Below, in pieces: positions 28,575-39,244 of a DNA stretch of 64,000 bases. The notes under the pieces are model-generated. The model had not been told where the DNA came from. It made no database searches and was given only the letters and a program-made list of their open reading frames with translations. Within the stretch, counting starts at the first letter, position 1; the number at the start of each line of letters is the position of its first letter. The translations under genes were made by a program, and so were the position numbers. The stretch spans positions 558,001-622,000 of the forward strand of contig NZ_JACYTQ010000003.1 of the NCBI RefSeq assembly GCF_014841125.1. The letters run 5' to 3'. The stretch is from Echinicola arenosa. GTDB taxonomy: Bacteria; Bacteroidota; Bacteroidia; Cytophagales; Cyclobacteriaceae.

Positions 28575-28640
28575 AACACGGGATAAACACGGGATAAACA
28601 CGGGATAAACACGGCTTAACTAGGGGTTAAATATGGGTTA
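28575..28640 (+). repeat. 11-bp tandem repeat array
   Basis: Six consecutive 11-base units: AACACGGGATA three times exactly, then AACACGGCTTA, ACTAGGGGTTA and AATATGGGTTA, drifting step by step. It sits in the middle of the inverted-repeat-bounded gap after ilvA. Confidence 0.85.
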
Positions 28641-28896
28641 AAGAGTCAATGTTAAAAATGTTACATTCATTAATATGGACCAATTTCACACCAGTAACCT
28701 GACTCCCACTGCCTGTCCGTCCCGCAACGGAGATTCCATGGACCTAGCAAGGGCAGTAGAAAGGATTAAACAATCATTTCTATGAGATCTGAGCTGTTTT
28801 TGAGAGAATGTTTTGAAGGGGTAAATGTACTGGTGAAATAGCGGATATATAGAATAAAAAATGGATCCCCACAGTTATTCAAGTAAAGACTAAAGG

Positions 28897-28951
28897 GGTG
28901 TCCAAATGATCATTTTGATTAAGTTATCCACAACTTCGGTCTTCGGACACC
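28897..28951. repeat. Inner inverted repeat GGTGTCC/GGACACC
   Basis: GGTGTCC (28897-28903) and GGACACC (28945-28951) flank 41 bases, with a CTTCGG direct repeat just inside the right arm. It lies next to the right end of the candidate element and could be a subterminal binding site or a nested remnant. Confidence 0.4.
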
Positions 28952-29004
28952 TGACTACCAAAGCAATGAATTAAAGGTCACTGGCGTCGTTTCGGGTAAT
29001 CAGA

Positions 29005-32000
29005 TTAATTAATTATGGTAAATGCCCCCCTTTTCTGAACTTGGTAGGACTTTCCATCAATAGTATAACTGTATTCCAATAAATACGAATAGGTACTAGG
29101 CAGAGCTGCTTTTCCCTTAATCATACCATCCCAACCTTCTGAGCCAGCATAGATAGGCTCACCCCACTTGCTATAGATGATCAAGAAAAAGTCTACCGGA
29201 CAATTGGATACTGGCCCAAAAAGCTCTTGATCTGCTGTGTCATTTGGATCAAATCCTGTTGGCATCCTCACTTGGGGCTCCATTTCTACTAACATGGTAT
29301 TGGTAAAACTTATACAGCCGTTGGCATCCTGAACAGTTACCATATAATTACCATCAGGGATTCCCGACAAGCTTGAAGTAATTACACTTCGGTAATCCCA
29401 GGTATACTGATAGGGAAATGTTCCTCCTGATGGTACGGCCAAGAGTTCTCCAGTGCTTTCTCCAGGACAGCTCCTATGTAAGACTTCAACTTCAATGGTT
29501 AGTGGTTCAGGCTGGGGAACGTTTAACTCATAACTTAAAACACATCCAAAAGCATCGTATATTTCAAGATTCTGTGTGCCTGCAGTCAAATTGGTTAAAT
29601 AAACTTGGTCACCAACTACGCTAGAATTTGGAAAATCTGTAAAAAAAGGTGGAGTTCCTCCGAATACCTTCAAAATCACCTTTCCATCCTCATTCCCATA
29701 ACAAGAAGTCCCAGGATTGGACAATATAGTGGTACCTAGTTTTTCTGGTTCTTCGATTTGAATGTTATCAACAAATGTTTTACAGCCTAGAGAATCCAAC
29801 ACTTCCACTGAATAACTTCCTGCTTTTAAACCTACAGCTTGTGGTCCTGTAAGACTTTTATCATGGCTCCATGTATAACTATAAGGAGCTATTCCACCAA
29901 CTGGATTGATCATTATTTTACCTGAACTAGCCCCATTGCATCTAACATTCTCTGAATTATAACTTGCTGAAAAATCACTACGAATTTTTACTTCAAGCTT
30001 CTCAGAAGCTACTATACAATTGGGATTCTCCAAACTGAACTCTTCATACCATAATTCACCTTGACTTTCGGGTGTATTCCACCTCACCTCTATTTGTTTA
30101 CCATCGGAATCAGAAACAAATTCCCCTCCTACTATGTGCCATTGATAACCATAAGTATCATCATGTTCATTCACCTTATATAAATGTGATATCTCCAGAT
30201 CATAACAGATCTCGGTTGGGCCAATAGGAGGACCGGGTTGAGCCATCATCAAAAAGTTCACTTCCTTCTCGATTGGATTTCCTGGGCATCCTTCTAAGGT
30301 ATAAGGGATAACACTTAAAGCACTACTGTCACTTGAAGCATCCCACAATACAGTGGCAGAAGCCAAATCAGATTCAATGATTTCTCCTCCTGTGATCAAC
30401 CACTCGGTTTTTGATATGTTGTCCATTTCCAAAAGATGATACTTGGCTTGATTATCTGCTGGGCAGACTACAGAAGAACCTTCTATTACAGCCTTGGTTT
30501 CCAAGACTTCTACCTCAAATCTAATTTCCTCTAATTCATTGCAGATAATTTCTCCGTCGCTTGCTAGGATAGTGACCTGATAATTCCCCGGTTCCTCAAA
30601 TAAGTACCTGATACTATCACCTTCAATTCCATTGTTATCATCACCGATATACCAAGTAAAATGATCAAATCGAGGATCTGAAGCTTTAACAGTCCAAGAA
30701 AATTCATTTCCCAAACAAGTCACATTATCCCCTGTCACTTCAAAGTCCTCGTAATGGCTAGCTGTCTCAAATTCCAGATTTTCTAAATTTGCGCCCACAG
30801 CATATCCATAGGACTCCAAGTCCCCAAAACCATAGACATAAGCAATGAAACCTTCAGGGTTGTTCAAGTGATGTACACCTCCGCTAATATTGATCTTAGC
30901 ATAAAAAAATTCTGTATTGCCCGGTACTGGCTGAAAGGCATGGGCAATATTATTTCCATCCAAAACCGTTTGATTTACCGCATACTTCTTTACGATCACA
31001 TTAACAAAATGATAAGAGATTTGCACTACATTCATTGCCTCAAAAGTTATGTCCTCCAATAATCGTTCATTAGGATTGTAACTCATCATAAAGGGATCAC
31101 CAAAAGCGTAATATGGGTCTCCTACAACATTACAGTTTCTACTCTTTGAAAAAGCCGTCACAGAAATGGGATGGTTGGAATTAATAGTTACCAATTTATC
31201 TGGACCAAAATCGAATGCTTTCCATTCACCTTTGTTCAAAGTTGCTACAAAATCAGTGTCAATATTAACTACTGTATTATCTTCGGAAGCTACCACCTTA
31301 ATCAACTCCCCTGAAGAACGTGTTTCCAAGGGCACATGAATATAAGATTTTCCCCAGGTATTAAGTGGATACATTTGCTGAAACAGGTTATCGGGCGCAG
31401 AGCCGCATTCCCCTACCCCCGTCCATTTGTTTCCTCCAAAAACAGCAATATTTTTACAATCTTCCAAACTACTTCCTACTACCCTTACCCGACTACCTGT
31501 CAAATCCGCCTTGGATTTTAGTTGATAACTTTGACCAGAATTTAAGGTTATTTCAAAAGACATTCCAGCAGTTTTGCCATCTATTGTATTTGCGGATGGA
31601 GTGATTTCAATACGGGTATTATCCTCTACCCCAACAATTAAAAAAAGGCTTTCATCATTTTGATTCATGTCTTGACCTGGGATATTATTGGGGGTCACTT
31701 CATAGTGAGAGGTGATCAAATAATCCTTTCCCAAAGTACTTTTTGGTAAAACCACAGTTCCATCTGCACTTTTCCACCTTTCATTAAAAGCATAAACAGA
31801 AATATTTCCTGTTGAAGTAATGTTAATTCCTCCATTTTCTATAATACCAGAACTACGATGAAGTAAATCCAAATCATACTCAGGGATTCTCATGGTGTAG
31901 CTTTCTCCCTTTTGCAAGTCAAAATGATAAGTCAAGCCATTTAAAAAATTACTCACATCAATGGTACCTTTAGCAGACTCATTAGCAGAAATCACGATAA

Positions 32001-32145
32001 CGGCTCTTCCGTTTAACCCATCGGTGTTGTTTTCCATAAAACCTACCCAAAATTCCTTACCAACAGTGGTGAGCTGCGCGTAAGTATGCCATGACATTCC
32101 AACCCACATTAAAAATATTAAATATACATACACCCTGATCTTCAT
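29005..32145 (-). CDS. T9SS-exported surface protein with IgGFc-binding-type, PKD and SprB repeats (copy A)
   Basis: A 1046-residue secreted protein. The ATG at 32145 is preferred over the ATG at 32187 because it gives a signal peptide ending in SWHTYAQ, matching its paralogue. The N-terminal part (about 25-430) matches the IgGFc-binding-like domain of Bacteroidota (KEFWVGFMENN, VISANES, VYAFNERW, VFGGNKWTGVGECG). A PKD-like domain is at about 475-535 and further Ig-like sequence follows. Three SprB-type repeats (RCNGASSGKI, SCYGNEDGKV, SCPGESTGEL) start near 730, 815 and 890. The last 90 residues (PTGFDPND, YSKWGEPIY, GWDG, YSYLLEY) form a type B T9SS sorting domain, so it is probably exported across the outer membrane and held at the surface. 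Adhesion or gliding support is possible but not shown. Confidence 0.92.
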   Translation of the reverse strand: MKIRVYVYLIFLMWVGMSWHTYAQLTTVGKEFWVGFMENNTDGLNGRAVIVISANESAKGTIDVSNFLNGLTYHFDLQKGESYTMRIPEYDLDLLHRSSGIIENGGINITSTGNISVYAFNERWKSADGTVVLPKSTLGKDYLITSHYEVTPNNIPGQDMNQNDESLFLIVGVEDNTRIEITPSANTIDGKTAGMSFEITLNSGQSYQLKSKADLTGSRVRVVGSSLEDCKNIAVFGGNKWTGVGECGSAPDNLFQQMYPLNTWGKSYIHVPLETRSSGELIKVVASEDNTVVNIDTDFVATLNKGEWKAFDFGPDKLVTINSNHPISVTAFSKSRNCNVVGDPYYAFGDPFMMSYNPNERLLEDITFEAMNVVQISYHFVNVIVKKYAVNQTVLDGNNIAHAFQPVPGNTEFFYAKINISGGVHHLNNPEGFIAYVYGFGDLESYGYAVGANLENLEFETASHYEDFEVTGDNVTCLGNEFSWTVKASDPRFDHFTWYIGDDNNGIEGDSIRYLFEEPGNYQVTILASDGEIICNELEEIRFEVEVLETKAVIEGSSVVCPADNQAKYHLLEMDNISKTEWLITGGEIIESDLASATVLWDASSDSSALSVIPYTLEGCPGNPIEKEVNFLMMAQPGPPIGPTEICYDLEISHLYKVNEHDDTYGYQWHIVGGEFVSDSDGKQIEVRWNTPESQGELWYEEFSLENPNCIVASEKLEVKIRSDFSASYNSENVRCNGASSGKIMINPVGGIAPYSYTWSHDKSLTGPQAVGLKAGSYSVEVLDSLGCKTFVDNIQIEEPEKLGTTILSNPGTSCYGNEDGKVILKVFGGTPPFFTDFPNSSVVGDQVYLTNLTAGTQNLEIYDAFGCVLSYELNVPQPEPLTIEVEVLHRSCPGESTGELLAVPSGGTFPYQYTWDYRSVITSSLSGIPDGNYMVTVQDANGCISFTNTMLVEMEPQVRMPTGFDPNDTADQELFGPVSNCPVDFFLIIYSKWGEPIYAGSEGWDGMIKGKAALPSTYSYLLEYSYTIDGKSYQVQKRGAFTIIN

Positions 32146-32580
32146 ATGAAAAATTGGATATAAATTGGTAATAGTTGGTGATTTCATTCTTCACAATATC
32201 CAAAATCAGGCAGGGGCTTATGAACATTTAAGCCTCACTTAACAGATCTTCCCGATTGCCAATTTTGTCAATTATTAATTTAATATACTGGATAAAAGTG
32301 AAAAGAAGAATGCTCTAGTTCATCAAAAAACCTTGAATGCGTGCTACAGAGGCACACTTTATTTACATTTATAAACAAAAAATTAAATTGAAAAATCTAA
32401 AAATAATTTTGATGCAATATATTTTAAAGTTTGACCTAAAAAAAAAGAACTTGACAATATCAACACCTATTAGGTAAAAAATCACCAGATACTAATAAGG
32501 TAATGTAATTTGGATATAGTCCCTAAAAGTGAAGGAAAAGAAATAAATTAACTTCATTACCGATTAAAATAAGTTATGAA
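32146..32580. other. Intergenic region between the two surface-protein genes
   Basis: About 435 A/T-rich bases. It includes the short stretch upstream of the chosen start of copy A, where an alternative ATG exists at 32187. No ORF, hairpin terminator or consensus promoter was found. Confidence 0.5.
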
Positions 32581-35500
32581 TTACCTTAAAACTGTAAAAA
32601 CTCCTCTCTTTTGGACGGTTTGGCTCTCCCCTTCCAAAACAAAATTATACTCCAATAGGTAGGTATAACTTCCATCAGCAACTACGTTACCATCAATCTT
32701 TCCGTCCCAAGGTTCTTTTGCCTTAAATATCAGCTCTCCCCACCTATTGTAAATGGATAAATGATAGTCTAAAGAACAATTGGATATAGGCTGGAAAAGG
32801 CTGTTCACTCCTTCTTCATTAGGGTTGAAGCCAGTTGGCAACCTGACATCAGGGGCTTCTTCCTCAAGTTCTGCCGATCCTATGCTAATACATCCATTAT
32901 TGTCCAATACTTCGACTGTATATATACCTTTTGGAATGCCACTCAATGTAGCCCCCTGGCTCTGTTCGTAATCCCAGGTAAAGGTAAATGGATCATTTCC
33001 TCCTCTTGGCACAGCCAATAATTCTCCGTTGGCTTCACCAGGACAACTTCTTTTAACTATTTCTACATCCACCAACAGTGGCTCCGGACTCGGTACAGTT
33101 ACTAGAATAGGGATATCACAACCATTTGCATCAGTAAGTGTAAACACCATCTCTCCTCCTGCTACTTCAGATAAGTTTATGGTTCCGCCTTGGATGGAAG
33201 CATTTTCATGATCAATTTGGTATGGTCCCACTCCGCCAGTTACCGAAATACTCACTTTTCCATCTGATTTTCCATAACAACTAGTCCCGCTAATTGATGT
33301 AACATTAGCCAAAAGATCTTCAGGTTGATTGATTACAATGCTTTCATGACTGACCTGACAACCTTCACTGTCGGTCACAATGACACTATAATCCCCCGCA
33401 GCTAAATTACTGGCAATATTTTGATTAAGGCTGGCATCATGACTCCACTCATAGCGATAGGGAGAAACCCCTCCTTCAACATCTAGTTGAATTTTTCCGC
33501 TGTTATCACCATAACATAGGACATCGGTAACCTCAAAATTGCTCACCAATGCTTGGTGTACCACAACATTTAAAACTTCTGAAACACCCGAGCACATGGC
33601 ATCTAACTGGCTAAATTCCTCATACCATATTTGTCCTGAAAGGTCAGGAGTGTCCCAAATAACTTCCACTTCTGATTGATCTTCATCAGAAACAATCTGG
33701 CCTCCCTGAATGTACCATTGATAAGTTCTGTTGGTCACTATTTCTGAAACTGTATACAAATGAATTTGATTGATATCAAAACATATAGATGTTTCTCCTT
33801 CAGGTGCTAAAGGCTCTATGCGTTGGTTAATAATCACATCAGTTCGGATGACTTCCCCGGGGCAACCTTCCTCAGTAAATGGAGAGGCAACGATAAATGC
33901 ATTATCACTAGTTTCACCCCATAAAACAGTAGCAGTTGAGTCGGTTGTACTGGTTATTGTGCCACCAAAAACTTCCCATTCTGCTCTGGCGATATTTTCC
34001 GTATTCACCAATTTATAGGTAACCTCCTCAACATCTGGACAAACCATGGAAGGACCATCCAGCTCACCAACCGTTTCTAAAACATCCACCTCAAAGGCGA
34101 TATTCTCTTGTTGTTCGCAGGAATTTTCACTAATTGAAGCAACAACTTTCACTGTATAGTTTCCAGAAGTTTCAAAAGTATGGTCAACTTCTTGGCCTAC
34201 TTTTATGGGAGAACCATCACCAAAATCCCAAGTAAAATAAGTGAAAATGGGATTTTCAGGTTCAATGCTCCATACTGACTCTTGGTCAAGACAAGCTACA
34301 TTTTCACCATTTACTTTAAATTCATAGGACGGCTCCACCAAGAAATTTAGATTTTCCAGACTGGCTCCCACAGAATAGCCATACGATTCTATTTCACCAA
34401 AACCATAAACATAAGCAATAAAACCATCACTATTCTCCAGCTTATGAGAACCACTTCCAATATTTATCCGGGCATAAGAATATGCTGGATTACTGGGGAC
34501 AGGATCAAACTCATTCGCTACTAAATTTCCATCCAATATGGTTTTATCCACAGAATTAGTGGCGACTATAATGTTTACATAACTATATTGTATCTGCACC
34601 ACATTCATGGCTTCAAAAGTGATACTTTTGAGCAGTTGTTCATTAGGACTATAAGAGATCATAAAAGGATCGCCTAGATTAGAGTGGAGTGCCGATCCAA
34701 TATTACAGGCTTGGCTTTTCGAATACACAGTAACTGAAATGGGTTTGTTACCTTTGATAAACTTGATGTCGCCAGGACCAAAATTAAAACTTCTGAATTC
34801 CCCCTGATCCAAAGTAGCCACATTCACACCATCAAAACTTATTTGGGTATCATCCTCAGCCGCTATAATTTTTACCAGTTCTCCTGATGACCTATCCTTC
34901 AAAGGAATGTGGATAAATTCAAGTCCCCAAGTATTGATAGGATATATTTGTTGAAATAGGTGGTCATTTGCTGAGCCACACTCTCCTACCCCTGTCCATT
35001 TGTTTCCCCCAAAAACAGCAATATTTTTACAATCATCCGCATTACTACCAATTACCCTCACCCTACTTCCTGTCAAGTCACTTTTCGATTTGAGTTGATA
35101 GCTTTGACCTGTGTTCAATACGATTTGAAATGGCGAATTGGCTGCTTTTCCATCAAGGGTTCTTTGTGTTGGTGTGATTTCTATTGTTGTGTTGTCTTCT
35201 ACCCCGACAACCAACATCAAGCTTTCATCGTTTTCGTTGAAGTTCACTCCCAGATTACCTCCAGGTGAGGTCTCATAGTGAGATGCCACATAATAATCTT
35301 TTCCTAAAGTAGAAACAGGCAACACCACAGTTCCATCAGCACTTCTTAACCTTTCATTGAAAGCATAAACAGAAACTTTTCCGTCAGAAATAACATGAAT
35401 TCCTTTATTCTCAATTCTACCAGAGTTTCTGTGTAACAGATCCTGTTGGGACTCTGGTATTCTTAAGGTATAGTTCTGGCCTGTTTGCAGATTAAAATTA

Positions 35501-35718
35501 TAGGTTAAACCCGCTTGAAAATTACTTAAATCAATTGTTCCTTGAGCGGGTTCATTCGCAGAAATGACAATTACTGCCGTTCCATTTTGGCCATCTGTAT
35601 TGTTTTCCATAAACCCAAACCAAAATTCTTTTCCCACAGTGGTTAACTGAGCGTAGGACGTTCGGTTTATTAGTAAACTGAGCAAAATTAAAGTAAAAAG
35701 TACTTTAAATGTTCTCAT
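32581..35718 (-). CDS. T9SS-exported surface protein with IgGFc-binding-type, PKD and SprB repeats (copy B)
   Basis: A 1045-residue paralogue of the next gene in the same direction, with the same domain order. It has a signal peptide (ending NRTSYAQ), an IgGFc-binding-like region (KEFWFGFMENN, VFGGNKWTGVGECG), a PKD-like domain at about 474-530 (YFTWDFGDGSP), three SprB-type repeats (LCYGDNSGKI, SCYGKSDGKV, SCPGEANGEL) and a type B T9SS C-terminal domain (PTGFNPNE, YNRWGELIF, PWDGKIDG). The N-terminal halves of the two proteins are far more alike than the middle, consistent with a tandem duplication followed by divergence. Confidence 0.92.
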   Translation of the reverse strand: MRTFKVLFTLILLSLLINRTSYAQLTTVGKEFWFGFMENNTDGQNGTAVIVISANEPAQGTIDLSNFQAGLTYNFNLQTGQNYTLRIPESQQDLLHRNSGRIENKGIHVISDGKVSVYAFNERLRSADGTVVLPVSTLGKDYYVASHYETSPGGNLGVNFNENDESLMLVVGVEDNTTIEITPTQRTLDGKAANSPFQIVLNTGQSYQLKSKSDLTGSRVRVIGSNADDCKNIAVFGGNKWTGVGECGSANDHLFQQIYPINTWGLEFIHIPLKDRSSGELVKIIAAEDDTQISFDGVNVATLDQGEFRSFNFGPGDIKFIKGNKPISVTVYSKSQACNIGSALHSNLGDPFMISYSPNEQLLKSITFEAMNVVQIQYSYVNIIVATNSVDKTILDGNLVANEFDPVPSNPAYSYARINIGSGSHKLENSDGFIAYVYGFGEIESYGYSVGASLENLNFLVEPSYEFKVNGENVACLDQESVWSIEPENPIFTYFTWDFGDGSPIKVGQEVDHTFETSGNYTVKVVASISENSCEQQENIAFEVDVLETVGELDGPSMVCPDVEEVTYKLVNTENIARAEWEVFGGTITSTTDSTATVLWGETSDNAFIVASPFTEEGCPGEVIRTDVIINQRIEPLAPEGETSICFDINQIHLYTVSEIVTNRTYQWYIQGGQIVSDEDQSEVEVIWDTPDLSGQIWYEEFSQLDAMCSGVSEVLNVVVHQALVSNFEVTDVLCYGDNSGKIQLDVEGGVSPYRYEWSHDASLNQNIASNLAAGDYSVIVTDSEGCQVSHESIVINQPEDLLANVTSISGTSCYGKSDGKVSISVTGGVGPYQIDHENASIQGGTINLSEVAGGEMVFTLTDANGCDIPILVTVPSPEPLLVDVEIVKRSCPGEANGELLAVPRGGNDPFTFTWDYEQSQGATLSGIPKGIYTVEVLDNNGCISIGSAELEEEAPDVRLPTGFNPNEEGVNSLFQPISNCSLDYHLSIYNRWGELIFKAKEPWDGKIDGNVVADGSYTYLLEYNFVLEGESQTVQKRGVFTVLR

Positions 35719-36090
35719 GAATTAAAGGAGCTAATAAAGTGATTATCAATTGACAGAGACTATCGATCAAGTAAAATTCTCTAAATACTACTTTCTTTTG
35801 TAGCATAATTTAGCAATTATACACTTATTGAATCGCTTTTCAATTTTTTTTCTCAACAACTATAATTGCTCTTTAAGAACAGTTACCCTAATGAATCAAC
35901 TCTTTGCTGATGGATTCAACATATATAATTCTACAAAACCACACTTTTCATTAATATATATATATCACAATCAATTCATTTTTAATAAATAATCAACAAA
36001 ACATATGTAATTTTACGAACTAAGCAGAATATAATCATGTTTACATTAAATCGCATTATTTTTTTAATGTGAGCATAAAGAGAAAGCGAT
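35719..36090. other. Divergent intergenic region
   Basis: About 370 very A/T-rich bases between the divergent surface-protein and MFS transporter genes, including an ATATATATATAT run near 35957. Both promoters should be here, but no exact TAnnTTTG element was found. Confidence 0.5.
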
Positions 36091-37326
36091 ATGAGCAAGA
36101 AGCAGTATTTTGTAATTATTCTAATTTTGGGTGCATTGAGCACTATCAGCCCTTTTTCGATAGACATGTACCTTCCCGGTTTTCCTTCCATTGCGAAGAA
36201 CTTAGGGACTGACATTGCCAATGTGCAGCTTTCTCTTACAAGTTATCTGATTGGTATTGCCATCGGTCAATTGTTTTATGGACCTTTATTGGATCGATTT
36301 GGAAGAAAAAAACCTTTGTACGTTGGCCTCATCATTTATGTATTGGCGTCAATTGCTTGTGCTTACACTACAAATGTTGAAAACTTAATTATCATGCGCT
36401 TCTTTCAAGCGATCGGAGGTTGTGCCGGGATGGTCGCTGCCCAAGCTATGGTAAGGGATGTTTTTCCAGTAAACAAAACCGCCCAGGCAATGGCATTGTT
36501 AATGTTGGTCATTGCGGTTTCCCCAATGATCGCACCTACGCTTGGAGGATATGTAACAGCCCATTATTCTTGGAATACGGTATTCCTAATCCTAGCCAGC
36601 ATTACTTTGGTAATCATTGTTGCCTCCTATTTCTTCCTACCTGATGGTGCCACTCCGGACAATGAAATCTCATTAAGGCCAAACCAGGTTGTAAAGAAAT
36701 ATGTGGAAGTAACCAAAAACCGTCAGTTCTTGGTATATATGTTGATTGGTGGCATTGCTGGTGCTGCGCCTTTTGCTTACATCTCTGGATCTGCTGATGT
36801 ATTTATGAACATCTATCAAGTTTCTGAACAGCAGTACGGCTGGATCTTCGCTTTATTGGCTACGGCCATGATCGGATCCACTCAGTTGAATCATATATTA
36901 CTAAAGAAATTCAGCAGTGAGCAAATCATCAAAGTGGCTTTGACTTATCAAACCATCATTGGATTTATCATGATCCTTGGAGTTTGGAACAATTGGTTGA
37001 ATGTTTATACTTTGATAACACTCATGTTTGTTTTCCTAACCGGACATGGTTTGTGTAACCCAAATGCTGCTGCCTTGACTCTGGCTCCATTTTCCAGAAA
37101 TGCAGGAAGCGCTGCTGCCATGATGGGAAGTATGAGGATGGCAATGGGTGGTGTGGTTTCTGCAGCCGTCAGTATTTTCCACAATGATACTGCTAGCCCA
37201 ATGGTAATCATGATGAGCTTCTGTGCAATAGGTGGATTACTGACATTAATTGTGGATACTTACTTAAAAAAAACAGAAAGAAAAAGAAAGGCCTTAGAAG
37301 AAGAACAACACTCCATGGCCATATAA
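36091..37326 (+). CDS. Bcr/CflA family drug-resistance MFS transporter
   Basis: A 411-residue inner-membrane transporter with twelve predicted membrane segments. The N-terminal ALSTISPFSIDMYLPGFPSI and the GPLLDRFGRKKPLYVG loop between helices 2 and 3 are typical of the Bcr/CflA group (bicyclomycin, chloramphenicol and similar export). The actual substrate is unknown. The C-terminal tail is highly charged. An intrinsic terminator follows. Confidence 0.93.
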   Translation: MSKKQYFVIILILGALSTISPFSIDMYLPGFPSIAKNLGTDIANVQLSLTSYLIGIAIGQLFYGPLLDRFGRKKPLYVGLIIYVLASIACAYTTNVENLIIMRFFQAIGGCAGMVAAQAMVRDVFPVNKTAQAMALLMLVIAVSPMIAPTLGGYVTAHYSWNTVFLILASITLVIIVASYFFLPDGATPDNEISLRPNQVVKKYVEVTKNRQFLVYMLIGGIAGAAPFAYISGSADVFMNIYQVSEQQYGWIFALLATAMIGSTQLNHILLKKFSSEQIIKVALTYQTIIGFIMILGVWNNWLNVYTLITLMFVFLTGHGLCNPNAAALTLAPFSRNAGSAAAMMGSMRMAMGGVVSAAVSIFHNDTASPMVIMMSFCAIGGLLTLIVDTYLKKTERKRKALEEEQHSMAI

Positions 37327-37355
37327 ATATTGATTGACAGCCGATTTATACAATT

Positions 37356-37393
37356 AATCCCGGTGTTCTGATTTTCAGTTCCCGGGATTTTTT
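37356..37393 (+). terminator. MFS transporter terminator
   Basis: Arms AATCCCGG (37356-37363) and CCGGGATT (37382-37389) followed by T-rich sequence to 37393. The 18-base loop is long, but the stem and T-tract are good. Confidence 0.7.
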
Positions 37394-37499
37394 ACATCCA
37401 CAATCCCATATAATAAAACAGTAGAAGCTTTCTTCAAATAAAGGCTCTTCTCTCTTTTGATTTAACAGCTAATTTGATTCCCAGCCCCAATAAAATTTG

Positions 37500-37507
37500 T
37501 ATCTTTG
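37500..37507 (+). promoter_or_regulatory. Promoter -7 element of the ABC-F gene
   Basis: TATCTTTG matches TAnnTTTG exactly, 31 bases before the ATG. TTTG at 37473-37476 is a possible -33 element, but the 23-base spacing is a little long. Confidence 0.5.
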
Positions 37508-37534
37508 GCACTTGTAAAAATAGAAGCTAAATAA

Positions 37535-39157
<1,623 letters not shown>

Positions 39158-39182
39158 TCGCTTTTTTTATACATAAACTGAT

Positions 39183-39233
39183 AAATCCCTTTTTGATTGG
39201 TGTATGAAGCCAAACACAAAAAGGGATTTTTAT
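39183..39233 (+). terminator. ABC-F gene terminator
   Basis: Perfect 13-base arms AAATCCCTTTTTG (39183-39195) and CAAAAAGGGATTT (39217-39229), followed by TTATC. It lies just before the RlmI-like gene and overlaps the TTG that could be misread as that gene's start. Confidence 0.7.
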
Positions 39234-39244
39234 CTTCAAATAAT

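Larger units (their letters stand above)
28031..29005. mobile_element. Candidate non-coding element with long terminal inverted repeats
   Basis: The ends of this 975-bp gap are an ungapped inverted repeat: over the outer 55 positions I count 42 identities. Shared blocks include ATCTGATT, CCG, GACGCCAGT, ACC, ATTC, TTGCTT and GTC at the same offsets from each end (for example GACGCCAGT at 28048-28056 against its complement at 28980-28988). It lies between the convergent ilvA and T9SS-protein genes, and the right end overlaps the latter's stop codon by one base. TAATTAA occurs just outside both ends and could be a target duplication, though it is A/T-rich. No transposase or credible ORF lies inside; the frames at 28078-28278 and 28344-28559 look spurious. 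It may be a MITE-like or decayed insertion element. Confidence 0.5.

Noticed and set aside
28561-28640. CRISPR array
   Set aside because: Units are 11 bases, contiguous and without spacers, and no cas genes occur in the window.
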